A program made the position numbers and the translations under genes. Positions 23,201 to 36,405 of a DNA stretch of 64,000 bases are shown one piece after another (the first letter of the stretch is position 1; every line of letters begins with the position of its first letter). Origin of the DNA: Zychaea mexicana (taxonomy: Eukaryota > Mucoromycota > Mucoromycetes > Mucorales > Lichtheimiaceae); contig NW_026516674.1 in assembly GCF_025766255.1 (NCBI RefSeq), forward strand, positions 62,001 through 126,000, read 5' to 3'. Below the pieces are notes generated by a model. That model did no database searches, was not told the origin of the DNA, and worked only from the letters and a program-made list of their open reading frames with translations.

Positions 23201-24384
23201 GTTACAAGACTGCGTGGACAGGAAGAGAAACTTTATGGCAAATCTTATTAATTTTTTACCTCGTATTGCTTGTTGTTGATGGATTGGGAAAGTGTAATCT
23301 GATTACTTTGTTTGAACAATACGCTCGAATATCCCTGCAGCATAAAGAGAACCTCGCGTATCGCATCAGCTTCCGAAATGTATTGATGATCTTCTATTGT
23401 TCCACACAGCAAACAAGGTGTTAGTAACATGCCCATCTAGCATATTTCGTCACAATATCTCAGACTAACCGGTACCTTCTTCCCAGTACTGTCGCTTATG
23501 TAGAGCTTGAAGATCAAAAGGCTGGATATCTTCAAGCTCTATTCTATCTTGAATTGCTGATTTAACAGAGCTCTGCAGCTCTGCAGATGCTGATGCTGAT
23601 GCTTCTCTTGTGTTCCGATACCGGGTATAATGCTCTTGATCCAATACGAAATCTTCAGTATCCACACTCATCATTTCATCTTCATCGTCGTCGTTAGACC
23701 ATTGCTTCCAATGATCGCCGTCAAGTGGTTCTTCAGCCATGATACTGCTCCATAAATCTTTTCCAAGCCCTTCATAATTCCTCCGCTTATGAGGTAGATA
23801 ATCAGGTCTTGTTCCCGTCGACAGCGCTAGCATTAATGCAAGCATGTCATATTTGACTATGCGCTGCCCCTGACACATGCGTACAAATTAACAAAATTAA
23901 AGTGTTAGACAAATTAATCACTCGGTATGTACACTCGTGTATGTAGTTTTATATATTACAGGAGCCAGTCTAGCGTCATCGATGAAACGATTGGGATTAA
24001 GTAAATCTGCCTTCAAATCGCGTAGATCGTCTGCTAGATCGCCTTGTCCTTTGATAATACTGATCTTTTCACAGAGACTATTTTTTGTTGCTGTTAGGGT
24101 ATAAGCTACGAAACAGGCTTATAAAGGTTATTTAAAAGAGAGAAATACCTCTCCCAACGTCGATCCATTTCAAACTCGTCAGTGCTGGTGCCTCGAAAAC
24201 GTGTCACTACTGAGTGAAGCGATCGAATCAAACTCTCGTCAGACTAACAATGAACAAGCCGGTTGATAAGTTTCCTCTTAATTAAAGAAAATTGCTTCAA
24301 CATTATAGCAGCGATATTGTTGCATACGTTTGAACCGAGCAGTTGTTTTGTCAGATCGCGTAATAGATCATCGTACGGCGCCAT
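20245..24384 (-). CDS. Gamma-tubulin complex component, GCP5-like (Spc97/Spc98 family)
   Basis: A multi-intron gene whose pieces spell a GCP5-type protein, part of the ring complex that nucleates microtubules at the spindle pole or MTOC. N-terminus: ATG at 24384 (MAPYDDLLRDL). GRIP1 features: ISEADAIREVLFMLQG (~23380) followed by LSHNAFVGILSELCNYG (~23120), and the FRETIKPFGRMLDDWI segment (~22400) with EFFISR. GRIP2 features: TVEWNLPGSSTSYLKFEQQLDFLSQIRFEY (split here only for description, ~21200) and QLHNDYVSKIVDRCL (~20690). The last exon (20285-20245) supplies the ending GFPW-FEALAASL, matching the family C-terminus. More than ten introns are present; not all boundaries were fixed. Divergent from the HECT ligase gene. 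Confidence 0.88.
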
Positions 24385-25008
24385 GACTCGGAATTAAGAG
24401 GAAGGAGGCGCACGAAAAAGAAGAATCAAGGCGCGGTTCTGTTCTTTTGTTCTTCCTCATTAGGAAGTTGTATGACGGGATCAGCGGAAATGGTGATTGT
24501 GATGCATTTTTCCTAGTAAAAAACTAAGCCGAGATAATTCATCTACTACTTTGCAGAAGATTATGTTGTATAAGCGTTACGTGTACAAGAAAAAGAATAA
24601 TTCATTCTATTCGTCCCTTATTATCGTGTATATAACACGAGAAGAAACAATGTCTTATTTTTCGTCACTTAGTAGTAAGCAATGATGTTGCACAGCATGG
24701 ATATTGACAGACAAAAGGAAAAGCTCATCCATTTCATCATCTTTTTAAATCAGCTTTCCTAATATGTTCGCATCACTTCTTATTTGGAGAGGTGAATGCG
24801 TGAAATATACATACTAAATGGAGTACTGAATGGTGGCGCGTTTCCTAAGCTTGCCAGACAATTCTATTTCGTTCTATCTCTCGTTCCAGTTGGAATTCAA
24901 TCTGAGACTAATCTTGGTCTTATCCCTCACCTCAACCTTTTTCAGCAAGCTTTCTTTTTTCAAACTGTCGTAATCTCTTTTCTCCTTTATATAAACGCAC
25001 GTACACAC
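24385..25008. promoter_or_regulatory. Divergent promoter region of the GCP5-like and HECT ligase genes
   Basis: 624 bp between two start codons on opposite strands. AT-rich, with a pyrimidine-rich run in the sense of the HECT gene just upstream of its ATG. Open frames extending upstream of 25009 in frame with the HECT ligase start are not supported by the family N-terminus. Confidence 0.45.
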
Positions 25009-28000
25009 ATGAATTTTAGTTTTGAAGGCAATTTTAAGCAAAAGCGCAACATTAATCTCGGAGGAAAACGAGTTCAGGACGATAAAAAGACGCTCATTGC
25101 AAAGGCTCAAGCGGACCGGCGTGCTAGAGAGCAAGAGCGGTTAAGGCTGCGCAGTGCTATAAAGATACAGGTAACGTAAGAGTGAAGGGAGCTTAGTAAT
25201 CAATTGAGCAAAGTCGTTTTGACAATCGCCCCTCCCTTTCTCAATACTTTGCTAGTCATTCTTTCGTGGACGACGAGAAGCGGCCATTGTACGTCAACAG
25301 CGTCTGGGCGATTTGCATAATCTTTTACAGCAGCTCAGCAGTAACAGTAACGACAGTGCATCGATCGCCCATTGCATACAAACTTTTCTACTCAGATACA
25401 ACAAGTCAACGTGCGATGCAGCAACAGCAAGTCACTTTTGCCGTATACTCTTACCAGTAACACCATCAACAACGAAAGACGCGTCTACTACTGCTACTCC
25501 CATTACGTCTCTTTTTTCAAATACCCAACAACCGAAAGAAGCTGATATCTGGTCTTGGCGCGTTATTCTTTTTATCAACAGAATTTTGCTGCCAATTTTG
25601 TACACAACGACATCATCGAGGTATGTATAGATACACAAAGGGATAAAAAACCTATCGTTCTTTCTCTCATAATCGTATATACAGCGACATCCCATCGATC
25701 CTTCAATTTCTAGCCGTCGCTGTAAACCCCGATACTTATGCGACAGCTAATCGAGACGCATATTTGCGGATAATGACGAATGTTCTCATCCACGGCGATC
25801 TACTAAGGGCCATACAACTGGTCATCATCGCCGAGGACAGTGAGGAGTACCCGGAACAACATCAACAAGGAACATTAGTCAGCAACGTTTTAGATATTGT
25901 GACCAACGTTATTCGATGCCAACCTCCTTACAATTTCGCACCATCCATCATCCTTCAATGGCGACCAGCACCAATAAAACCGGTGATGATGTCTGGACTA
26001 TTCGGTGGCGGAACAAGTTCCTCAACAAAAGCGGAAACGGAAGAGAACGACCAGAATATTCGCTTAAATAGGGATCTCGTTGTGGATCTCATCGCTCAAA
26101 ACATTTTATCGATCCCATTCTTTGTGGACAAACTATCGCCGACAGTTGCGTCCCGGTATATGCATGCTTTACCATTTGAAATGGTACTGAAATCTATCAT
26201 CCGGCTTAACGATCGCAATGCATGGGCTGAGGAGGACAGGGCAGCAGGATTGCTGATTAATATCACACAATTAGCAAAAATCGATTCAGATGTGTACCTT
26301 GAAAGAGCCCTAGTAAGTGCTACGTGGTACTGTCTTGTAGTTTTAACTATTGATGTGGCTGCATGGTCTCATGCTAAAGCTATCTTTTACGAAATCAAGG
26401 AACTCTATGCTCAATCCATTCAAGCGCTCTTATCCAATATCCCGCCTTCCTATTTTGCTGAGCCAAAACCTGAAGAACTCATTGAAGAAGGTAAAGATTA
26501 CTATGAAAAGATTTAACGTAGTGGTGATGCTAATTATGCTGGGCTAGTACTAACACATATATACACTTTGTGATATGTTATCACAGATTCTGATTTCTCT
26601 GACGATTCTGACGTTGAGCGTGGATTTACTGAAAGTCGGGATACGGTCATGACGGAAGCGCGGGTGCAGGCAGATCCACGAATCAAGGAACGGCTTGAAT
26701 TATTGTACGATACACAACATATAGACATTCTGGTGCGCCATTTCATTAACATGGCAGCAGTAGCATCATCATCATCGCCGTCTGCTTCTGCTGCTACATC
26801 GCCTATTGATGTGCAAGAAGTATCCGGTGAAATGGCGTGTCTTTTCAATACCCTGATGACTCAGTGGCCATCTAAAAAAGACTCTATATTGAATACACTG
26901 TTGTATCATCGATGGTGGTCCGACACGAATCAAACTGTAGCGGTGCATTTAGCACAATTCTTTTGGCGAGCATGGTCAAACCATCCTTATGCTGCTATTT
27001 TTGATGACGATGATCGGATAATGGATCGTTTGCCGGAAGCACTTCGCTCTATGACCGGTAAGTATATATTTTGTATGCATATTGGTGAAGGATCCTGTGT
27101 GCATAGGGATCATCGACGTTGAAGTATTTCTTTTCTCGACAATAATATATAATTAGATACCACGGGGACTGAGATTTGGGCCATACTGTATCTACTTTGC
27201 GAAATGTATACCAAGCTGTTGCTGACCATTGGTGATGATGAATTTTTCGACAAGACCTCTCCAGGCAATCAGCTTACGCTCCAACAAATTATACGGTTTA
27301 GCAGACATCTTAAGGTATATATCGTCAATGATGAGACAGTACAAAGCAAGGATCACTTAATATTAGATGTTGATTGTTCATCAATCGATTATGTATGTAG
27401 AATCTGTCATTTACTCTCTTTTGGAGGGCAGGAAGCTTGGAGATGGAAAACATGCTTGGCAACACAGGAATCCGGATATCTCAATTAAGAAGTACAGTGA
27501 CGCATGTGCTGCAACAAATACACAGGAGAGAGTAAGTGCTTCTCAGTTATTAGCAGTATTATTTTAATCGTTTTTCTCGATCAACCACAGTTTATGCTGA
27601 TTTATTATCTATTTTATTGGTTACTGGTTTCTGTCATCATAGTTCCAGACGATCATTCTGCCCTATTGATCACTGGCTTATAAAAAAACTTGATTCCGAA
27701 GGCTTTTCATCTGATGCAGTCGCTGAAGAATTCTCACTTGAAAACGATCCAGAGCAACAATCACGGCAGCCTTCAAAGACACGACTTGCATTAATAAGTC
27801 CACGACTAGGCGTGCTCAATAATATACCATTTGTGATTCCGTTCGAGCAACGTGTCGCGATTTTCCGCATGTTTGTACAAAACGATAGACAACGCAATAG
27901 CCTTGATTTCTACATACGACCTGCTGCGGAGGTCACCATACGACGTGATCATGTGTTTGAAGACGGCTTTACGCATTTGTATGCTTTAGGTATGTTTAAA

Positions 28001-29758
28001 AGAAATAGCGAAACGGCAATGCATGCGAATACGCCATGCCTGTATAACAATCTTCTTTTTTTTGTGATACCATCATCAGTTGGTGCTATGTTGACAATCT
28101 AAGGGAAAGAAGTTAGAGTTTAAGTTAAATGTATGTGTGATTAGGAACTGACCTCAAGAAAAGGATATCCATCAGCTTTGTCGACGAATTTGGACTTCAA
28201 GAAGCTGGTATCGATGGTGGCGGTGTATTCAAAGAATTTCTTACAAGGTAGGTGATGGTCAAGAATCGGAGACTCTGTTTCTTTTGAGAGGTGCGTCGCG
28301 TTTATGTCCCGCCGGCAAAATCTAAATACTCCCCTTCTATTTCATATATGATTATGTGATTAATGATAGTCTGAGTCGTGAAGCCTTTGATACCAACTAT
28401 GGTCTTTTCCGCGCAACGCCTGATCAGTTATTGTATCCAAATCCCAGTGGATATGCAATAGAATGTAAGTAATGTTGCATATTGATATGCTGTGTGACAA
28501 CCTTATTATTTTCCTCACTTATATACTCACGCCCGTCTTTTTTTTTTTTGCGTTCTATATTTGTTATAGCGAGTCAGCTTGCGTATTTTGAGTTTTTGGG
28601 TTTGATCATTGGGAAGGCTGTGTACGAGGGTATTCTGTTGGATGTTGCATTTGCCGAGTTTTTTTTAAAGAAATGCTTGGGTGGCATGAATTATTGTAAG
28701 TTTTTGGAGAAAGGACGTGATTTATGTCATTGATTTACCGTGAAACACTGACATGAATAACACTCTCTTTTGTACAGTGGATGATTTACCATCACTCGAT
28801 CCCGAACTCTATAATGGTCTTATCGCCGTGAAAAACTTCCAAGGAAACGTGGAGGATTTGTCCCTCGATTTCTCAATAACAGATAGTGGTCAGTGTATAA
28901 TATTTTATTAAGTTATATTATCTTGCCATCCCGGTGCAGCAAGAAAAAGAGTGATCGCTGAAAAAAGCAAAATGGTTACTTTAATTTTTTTTAGAATATG
29001 GCGAAGCACGTACAGTGGATCTAATTCCAAACGGCAGCAATATACCAGTAACCAATGCCAATCGTATTCCCTATGTGTACCGTGTCGCAAACTATCGCCT
29101 CAATATTCAGATAGCCAAGCAATCGAGAGCTTTTTTCAGGGGACTCTCAACCATTGTGGATGTCAAATGGCTGCGTATGTTCAACCAGGTAACGAAATAG
29201 CATGTCTTGTTCTATTTGGGATAAATCTTCTTGATAAAGAACACTGTAACTAAGCAGATATACTAACATACGTTGCCCAAATGATATTTAGACCGAGTTA
29301 CAGGTCCTTTTGGGTGGCGCATCCGTGCCAATTGATCTCGAAGATCTTCGAGCACATACAGTGTATTCTGGATACACAGAGCAAGATGACACTGTCAAGA
29401 ATTTGTGGAAAGCGTTGTACAGTTTTAACAATGAAGAAAGGATGAAGTTTGTCAAGTTTGTCACGTCGTGTTCCCGACCGCCATTATTAGGTTTCAAGGA
29501 GTTACGGCCTCAAATTTGTGTTCGGCTTGCTGGTGCTGATGATGGTCGATTACCTACAAGCTCTACATGCATCAACCTGTTAAAACTACCACAATTTAGC
29601 AGTTACAGTATCTTACGAGAGTAAGTCTTATAAATGATAAGCGGAAATTGGTTATTGCCGTATATGCTAATTTAATGATAACAATTGCGTCAATGTTTTG
29701 GTATCGTAGGAAACTGTCATATGCAATCAATGCTGAAGCAGGATTTGACTTATCGTAA
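25009..29758 (+). CDS. HUL5: HECT E3 ubiquitin ligase, UBE3C/Hul5 family
   Basis: Proteasome-associated E3 ligase that extends ubiquitin chains on stalled or misfolded substrates. The N-terminus [19 protein letters not shown] matches UBE3C closely and fixes the start at 25009. Exon 1 (25009-25170) and exon 2 (25256-25620) join within an IQ motif ([16 protein letters not shown]). A long armadillo-like region follows. The HECT domain is spread over several exons from about 27620: [32 protein letters not shown], and the C-lobe [14 protein letters not shown]. The catalytic cysteine is the TGC at 29568-29570 in [11 protein letters not shown]. The last exon ends [10 protein letters not shown]. About 15 introns, some very short; an in-frame stretch near 26310-26380 may be an unspliced intron. 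Convergent with the kinase-like gene. Confidence 0.93.
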
Positions 29759-30107
29759 ATACAAATAAACAAAAATAGCCTTGTAAGATGATAAGCTTTG
29801 TTTTGTGTTGACGGGAGCATACAGTAGCCGCTATACGTGGTCACCGAAAAGCATTCACTCATAAGAGCAAATGATGGTGCTGCTTCTTCTTCCTGTTACT
29901 ACATTTTGCATAGGAAAAGCAAGTATTCATTGTAAGGGAAGATGTATTTGATGTTTTTTGGGGGGTTAAGTTGTAAGTTTTACAAAGTAATTTTGTTTGT
30001 AATTTGTCTGTGTACAAAAGGATCGATTAAGAAAAAGGAAAGGGGTGGGTCTCGATTCGAATGGATGTATGTAATACTAGAAAAAGCCGGGAAACACGCA
30101 AGCAAAC

Positions 30108-30144
<37 letters not shown>

Positions 30145-30169
30145 GAAGATAGGCCAAACGCGTGGCTGA
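29759..30169. other. Intergenic region between convergent genes
   Basis: About 410 bp between the stop of the HECT ligase and the stop of the kinase-like gene. Apart from a GA microsatellite it shows no features beyond presumed 3' UTRs. Confidence 0.5.
30111..30140. repeat. (GA)15 microsatellite
   Basis: Fifteen uninterrupted GA units in the short intergenic region between two convergent 3' ends. Confidence 0.95.
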
Positions 30170-31931
30170 TCATACGACTTCGAAACGTTGGACCAGATTG
30201 GGGTACTTGTCGAGACTGTGATTGACCCAACGCGTTACAGATGCAGTCCAAACACGGTCACCCACCTCAGCTGTTGTACTTGCCATTTCCGACAGTCGAT
30301 GACCTTCCAGGTACGCCTTGGCTTCGTTTCGTCGATGGTGGATATAGTCGAGTACCGCCGGGTCGAGATTAATATGTTCTGGAATCTTCTCCAAGCGGCG
30401 ATACACGGTGTAAGCATTTGGACGTTTGCCCGGGTCAGACTGCAAACAGTCGGCAATAAGATCTTCCCACTCCTTCATGATGCCAGGAATAGGTTCGATG
30501 CGGTACACATGCGGATCTATAAGAGCGTTGTCTGGAAAAGTGATGCGTGACACGAGTTGCCATAGGATGATGCCCAGTGCGTAGATGTCTGCTGCGGACG
30601 ACATGTTGTGGTTAGCCAGTTCGGGCGCAATATATGGCCATCGTCCGCCTCCTCGATGGCGATAGTGCTCGCTGTGGCTGTTGCGCTGCATGAAGGTTAT
30701 GTCTGATAGGTCGCCCAGGGTGTCTGCAAGATTGAGCAGGATGTTGCGAGGATGGATGTTGCCGTGAACAAATTCCCAATGAAGATCCTTGATACGCTTG
30801 GTCACACTGAGAGCCAATGCACGTGGTTTGTCATAATTGGTGGGGATGTCGTGCTCCAGACTCTCTTCGAGGCTTCCGTGCGAGGCCTTTTTCATGACCA
30901 GCACAAGATGGCTACAGCCAGTGCTCGGGTCAAAGTGGAGTGTCAGCCCATGGATCGGAATCGTGGAAAAGATATAGCTCGGTTCCACAGTAAACTGTAT
31001 ACATTGCATGTGCATAAAATATAAAAAAGAACAAGGTTGTTGGTGTGTGTAAGTTCAAGCAAGAATTTGACTTCTTTTTTAGGCTGTGTCTGGAACCGAT
31101 GACCACGAATCCTCACCTGACGCGTAAGATCCATCACTGTCAAGCCCTTTAAAAATACGCGATCCCAGCGCTCCGGCACATGAGTCAGGCGGTAAGGTGG
31201 TACAAACCGTGCGACAAAGGACGAGGCCAGACCTTCATTTGCACCACCGTGTCTCTGGGGCTCCTTGTCTGCAAACCACGATGGCGGAAAGAATGGCATA
31301 GTGTTCAGGCTGCTTGCTCCGACAAGTGCCAGCGGTCGGTTGGTCTGGTTGAGCTGGACAAGCTGTCCGTAGATGCGTTCGAGAAGCTGTCGGTGGTTCG
31401 GATGAATGTTATACCGCTGGGAAATGTGATCGAGCCATGGCTCAATCGTCGCGGGCTGGAACGGTCGTCGACCTGCCGCCTCAACGTCGCCTTCATCCTC
31501 ACCGTCGTCGTTTTCTTCATCGTTGTCACCGTCATGCTCGGTAATGTGCGCCCAATTCCACATGTGATCGATGGAGAAGATTACCTGCCACTTCTGATAC
31601 CACTGGTCCGCTACATCCCATACCTAACATAACCCAAGAGCATAAGACATAATGTGAAGAAAAAGTTAATCACGGAAGCCCACAATGCATGCATATTACT
31701 TGCATATCGCCCAAACCTTGGGTGCATTTCATACTGTGCGTCCGTGTCCTCTTGAAACTGGCTAAAGGCGGTCTCAAAGTCGCTTAGTTGTCGCACAGCG
31801 GCACGAGTATCCTTGGATAGTCGCGCTCGAAATCCGTCGAGGGCGAAGCGTTCTGGGCACGACGAAATCAAGGGCACGGCATAGTTTGTGTAGAATTTCT
31901 GATCCGATGGTATTAGATAACGCAGCAACAT
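30170..31931 (-). CDS. Protein kinase-like protein, probable pseudokinase
   Basis: The C-terminal ~280 residues are a protein-kinase fold: hinge-like LVLVMKKASHGSLEES, catalytic-loop position HGNIHPRNILL, WPYIAPEL (APE motif), then DIYALGIILWQL and GKRPNAYTVYRRLEKIP. The catalytic Asp of HRD is replaced (HGN), and the DFG position reads DLS, so activity is doubtful. Upstream exons encode an acidic, Trp-rich region (MWNWAHITEHD, QWYQKWQVIFSIDHMW) and an N-terminal part with LISSCPERFALDGF. Introns lie near 31015-31120 and 31610-31710; an acceptor giving GRYA-TDQWYQ keeps frame. The start is uncertain: ATG 31931 is used, 32036 and 32131 are alternatives. Glycine loop and VAIK lysine were not identified. 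Partner or pathway unknown. Confidence 0.65.
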
Positions 31932-33430
31932 CGAACAGGAGAATAAAAAACGAAGGTTCAGAGAAATAGAAACAAGTAAAATGAGGAAAGTGAAAGAAAG
32001 AAAAATGGTGACCGCGTGTATGGATTGGACCTCCACATTATTAAGGATTTTGGCTTTTTGGGTTTCGGTAGTTGAAAGTAGGTATCAGCGCAACCGGCGT
32101 GACATTCGCGGGAGAGGAGGGGTTCTCGCATTTGAAAGAATGAGCCGGAGAAACTACGCCATCTATATCCGTCAGCGGTGGTCACTTGAGGCAACTTATA
32201 TATCCAGTGTGAGCGCTAGGTCTTTTTTTTTATTCGCGTATCGCAGAGATCCGATAGCTTGCTTTGTGACCATGGTGATGGAGGAGGATACATGACTTCT
32301 GCAACCGATTTCGCTTATCAGACTACACACTGTATGTACCAATCGGACTGCTGGTCCGTGCATGAGGGAATAGACCTCCCGGTGATAGAAGCACTAAACC
32401 AGACTGTTCGACTTTCCTTCATTCTGCTTCCTCATGAGATACGAGTTGGACGTTTCTCTTAGTAACAAGTATGTTTTTAATATAGATGTGAGACAAACGG
32501 TAATCGTAATATAGAGATAAATGTTGCTGCTATTGTCGGTCCCTGCACCTATCATCATCAGGATCACCATCGACGACAAAAAACGGTCTAGACGCTTGGT
32601 GCTTTGCATAGATGCTGCATATCATATCTGATCGCCTTTCAAGGTGTTTGTTAATTGGCATGATTTTCCCAAGAGACAATACCACGGTCAAGTAGTTGGA
32701 CCATCACATCAATGGGAGGTATTAAGGATTTATTTTTTCCGTCGAACAAGTTATTGCTGTATGGGGCGATCGATGTGAGTTCTCCTTTTTTTGTGCCAAT
32801 CATAACCGGGAGAATAGAGTAAAACAGCTGTAAAGAGCCGACATTGACCTAGATACAGTAACAAGCGCCGTGTACAGGTTTATTACTATCATGCTTTTCG
32901 TTGACAAATTTAGTGATTAGACTGCTGCATGAATGCTCATTAGTTCCAGCACTGCTGAAATAGTGCAACATCAAAGAACATAGCTTAATAGGTAAATTAC
33001 GCGTAATAAGAAGCTTCTACCCTGACAGATAGATGTGGTGGCCTGAATGGATCTTTCTTCGAGGTACCTATTTCAAATGTCTTCTTCGTTCTAGACTGAC
33101 CCGCGTTTCCCAAAACAAGCTTTTCATAGCCTGACATATTGCCGTAAATACAACTTGAAAGGGCTTGACGGGTTTGACAGAGCCCGATTGAGTTTGTTTT
33201 TTTTTATTGCTACCACATAATAGGTGGCGCATATCCCCATGCTTCGAGTTGGTATATACCTAAAGTATAACAGCTCTTTGTCCGTCATTCGATATCCTTG
33301 TTCTTTCATGCTTCATAGTGATGCTGGTGAAAACTCTCTTTAATTTTCATTACTATATTATGAGTGTTTTTTTTTCAATGTGAATGTACTGTATATGTTT
33401 ATGTGTGTGGGTGGTGGGTGCTTTTTTTTA
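31932..33430. other. 1.5 kb region without a confident gene
   Basis: Contains the 5' flank (or possibly first exon, up to ~32131) of the kinase-like gene and the 3' flank of Sec63. Only short frames without motifs are present (for example 32394-32609 and 33124-33309, both minus). AT-rich, with no repeats of note. Confidence 0.4.
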
Positions 33431-36405
33431 TCACTCATCATCACTACTGTCAGAATCACTATCTTCATCAGCTTTAGCCTGTGGATCCTTTTGGCCACCT
33501 TGCAACGCCCCCGAAATGCCTTGTTCGCGCATCATTTTCATTTGGCCAGCAATCGAATCTTCTTCAGGTTCGGATATGCTGTCATCAACATCATCTTCTG
33601 GTGGAAGATCTGCCTTGTCCCGAATAGTCAACTTAATATCTTGTTGAATGTCGGTGCCAACATAAGTATCCGATTTGACAAACAGCGAGAAAGTGTACGT
33701 TCCTGGCTTGGGTGGGCCTGGGAAGGATATTTGGACGGTCTGTTCCTCGGTAACATCAGTCACCTTCTTTGGAGGTACAAGGATACGGTTGACCTTGGGA
33801 TCACCCAAGAATACCCACCAATATGGTTTCTTCTCCTATAAATTTCGTATACCAGTGGGTTTGTTATAAGTAATCCCATAACACGTGTAGATCCATTTTT
33901 ATACTCCTCGAGCACGTTTCCTCGCCCATCATCTGTTCATTAGAAGATTACTTACTCCAGGGTAATAAGGCGTGTGTGCACACGGAAGAGTTCCGTTTGG
34001 CTTGTCCTCTTCCTTGGCCTTGCCAGTAACGTCATCTAACAGTTCTTCATCATCGCTGTCGTCGCTTGCTGCGGCTGCTGCTGGTTTCTTGGAATCTTCT
34101 ACAGCTGCTTCATTGGTGTTCTGCAGTTTAAGAACGAACGTAACAATGGCACCGGGAGTAATAATCTTGTCACCGACAACTGTACAAATTTGAAAGATAT
34201 ATTTCATTAGCAAATTACATATAGTCTCAAAGATAGAGGATGGTTATCCAAACTCACCCTTAAAGACGGCCTTGTTAACCTTGAGCTGTGGAATACGAGT
34301 AGCCACTTCAGTCACGTCAAGATATTGCTGATCATCAAGAGGCTTCAACAGCTCCTTGCGCTCGGATTCAGACAATGCCAAAGTTTGTTGCACGGAGTGG
34401 ATATGCTTCTTTTTGTTGCGGTAGTAACGGCGCAGGATTTGTGTGTTAATATGAGGAAGCTGTTTCACAGATTGTTCACCAGGATATGTAGCTTGAAGTA
34501 AATGCTGTTGCAGATCCATAACATTAGAGGCGACGCCTAACCATTGCTTAACAATAGCAATTTGCAACAAGCCTTGGAGAAGGTGGACAGACTTTTCGAC
34601 AATAAAACGTTGGTCTGTTCATAGAATGCGCGTAATATATTGGCATTTTAGCATTTTTGCATGCAAAAACGCGCGATTGTAGAACCTGTTTTCTTTTACC
34701 TTGCAAAAGAGCCTTGGCCTCAGCACCCGAGCCCTTGCTATTGAGATCTTGACGCAGAAAGTAAGCGTACAAGAGGCTGCTAGCCTTGCGACGGTATGCA
34801 GGAACACTCTCGTTTCCATTATCGTACTTTTCACCGAATCGATTCTCCAACTCCTCAGCAATGGCGCTGTTGACGGCTTTGATCACCTTTTCATCACCGG
34901 GCCGAGGGGCTGCGTTTTCTAAGAATTCATGTGCGCCTGAGAGAATGCGGATTAAAGCTGCCAAATACAAGTATTAGTTTCGCTCCTCATGCATAAACCA
35001 TTCAACCTGTATCCTCAAAGCACCAAACGCGCTATGGAGACACTCTCTCAGCCCGTCCTTTCTTTCCCTTACCCTTGAAGTCGGCATTCTCTTTCAGTTC
35101 TTTAACAAAGACTCTCATGGAACCGTTCAAAATACGATCCTTGGTGTGACGTCGAGAATTATACCACCATCGAGCCTTAAATTAGAGTAAATGAGTTAGG
35201 TTGTTCGGGCAAAGTAATTGAAAACAGCAACGTACAATGTAATAAGGCAAACCAAGACCGAAGATACAAGCATAGATGGCCAAGACAAACTTGCTGTTAC
35301 CACCTTCAACCAATTTCTTTGGCAAGGCAACGCCAACCGAGTAGGATTGCTTCCCGTCTGGATGACCATACTTTTCGTAGTTTTCGCGCACATCGTCATC
35401 CGTCAAACTATAATTGATATAACACATATTGTTGCGCATATACGTACACCACATTAGTATTTACTACTCTCCTTCCTAGCAGACCGTTCGCTGCATAGCA
35501 ATACAAATTTGAGGTGGTCTTTACACTTGATAAGCCTTGCTGATTTGAATAAAGCGCTCTTCGGATTCTCTTTCTGTGCCTGGCTGTGCCTTGTCGGGAT
35601 GGTATACCAATGACAGCTTTTTGTATACTTTCTTGATTTCTGGAACCGTGGCGCCCTTTAATAGCAACAATTATCAGTGGGATTGTGCTTTGTTGGGGGA
35701 GGAGTGGTTGGGTAGTATAACCAGCGGTTCACTTGAGTTCCCTCCATTGACCTCTTTAAATCTTAAAAAAAAAGACTTACTTCGCTGATGCCTAAAATCT
35801 CATAAGGATCCCAGTGTTGCTTTGGTGCTTCTGCAAATGAAACCTGGTATGCCAACAATGCAACAGCGACCCAGCCTGCAATCAAGAACAAGAACCTATA
35901 TAATTTGCCGCACACAGTTAGTACTTTGTAAATGTACTTTTAAACCATCGTCATCACCAACCAGTACGCTTCTCCCTTCAGTACTTTGACAACTTTGTGT
36001 CTCCCTCACCCTTAATAAGGGTTATAAGTAGCTTACTTTGGCTTGAAAAGCTGGCTAACGACGCGATTTGACTGTGCTTTACGAAGTTTCTTTCGTTCTA
36101 TTTGACATGTGTCACACTGGCAGAAATTCTCTTCCTTGTCCTCTTCTGTATTGATTAGAAAACAAATAATGACGTTAAAAGTTGATTCGTTCACGCGTAT
36201 AACAAGTGTTTCTTTCACAAGAAGCTAGAAAATGGAGAGGATGTTTGCGTCTGTGAGTGGAGACGGTGGGTGGTAGACACGTACTTGCTGATTTCCATCC
36301 CGAATAGATTGACTGTAAGGTGACTGGAACCAGACATATAGACAGGACAGAGATTACAAAGTATAAAAAGTTATAACCCTCCTCATCGTAGGCGTATTCG
36401 GCCAT
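33431..36405 (-). CDS. SEC63: Protein translocation protein Sec63 (ER J-domain membrane protein)
   Basis: Partner of the Sec61 channel; its luminal J domain recruits BiP/Kar2 for post-translational import. The start at 36405 gives [20 protein letters not shown], the Sec63 N-terminus with the first membrane helix. A cytosolic Cys-containing segment ([15 protein letters not shown], ~36130) follows. The J domain ([12 protein letters not shown] ... [13 protein letters not shown] at ~35600) is next, then a membrane segment ([18 protein letters not shown], ~35270). The Brl region includes [19 protein letters not shown] (~34410) and [12 protein letters not shown] (~33820). The C-terminus is highly acidic ([10 protein letters not shown]), as in the family. 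Roughly nine exons. An acidic insert [10 protein letters not shown] lies at ~34040. The gene is divergent from Blm10 across 1.5 kb. Confidence 0.95.

Noticed and set aside
24796..25008. Upstream in-frame extension of the HECT ligase
   Set aside because: The family N-terminus starts exactly at 25009 (MNFSFEGNF); the extension has no similarity and lies in the promoter.
29759..29900. Extension of the HECT ligase past 29758
   Set aside because: The ending AGFDLS is the conserved family C-terminus and the stop follows directly.
30111..30140. Possible CRISPR or structured tandem array
   Set aside because: It is a plain GA dinucleotide microsatellite. The other repeats in the window are also simple repeats without spacers, and the organism is eukaryotic.
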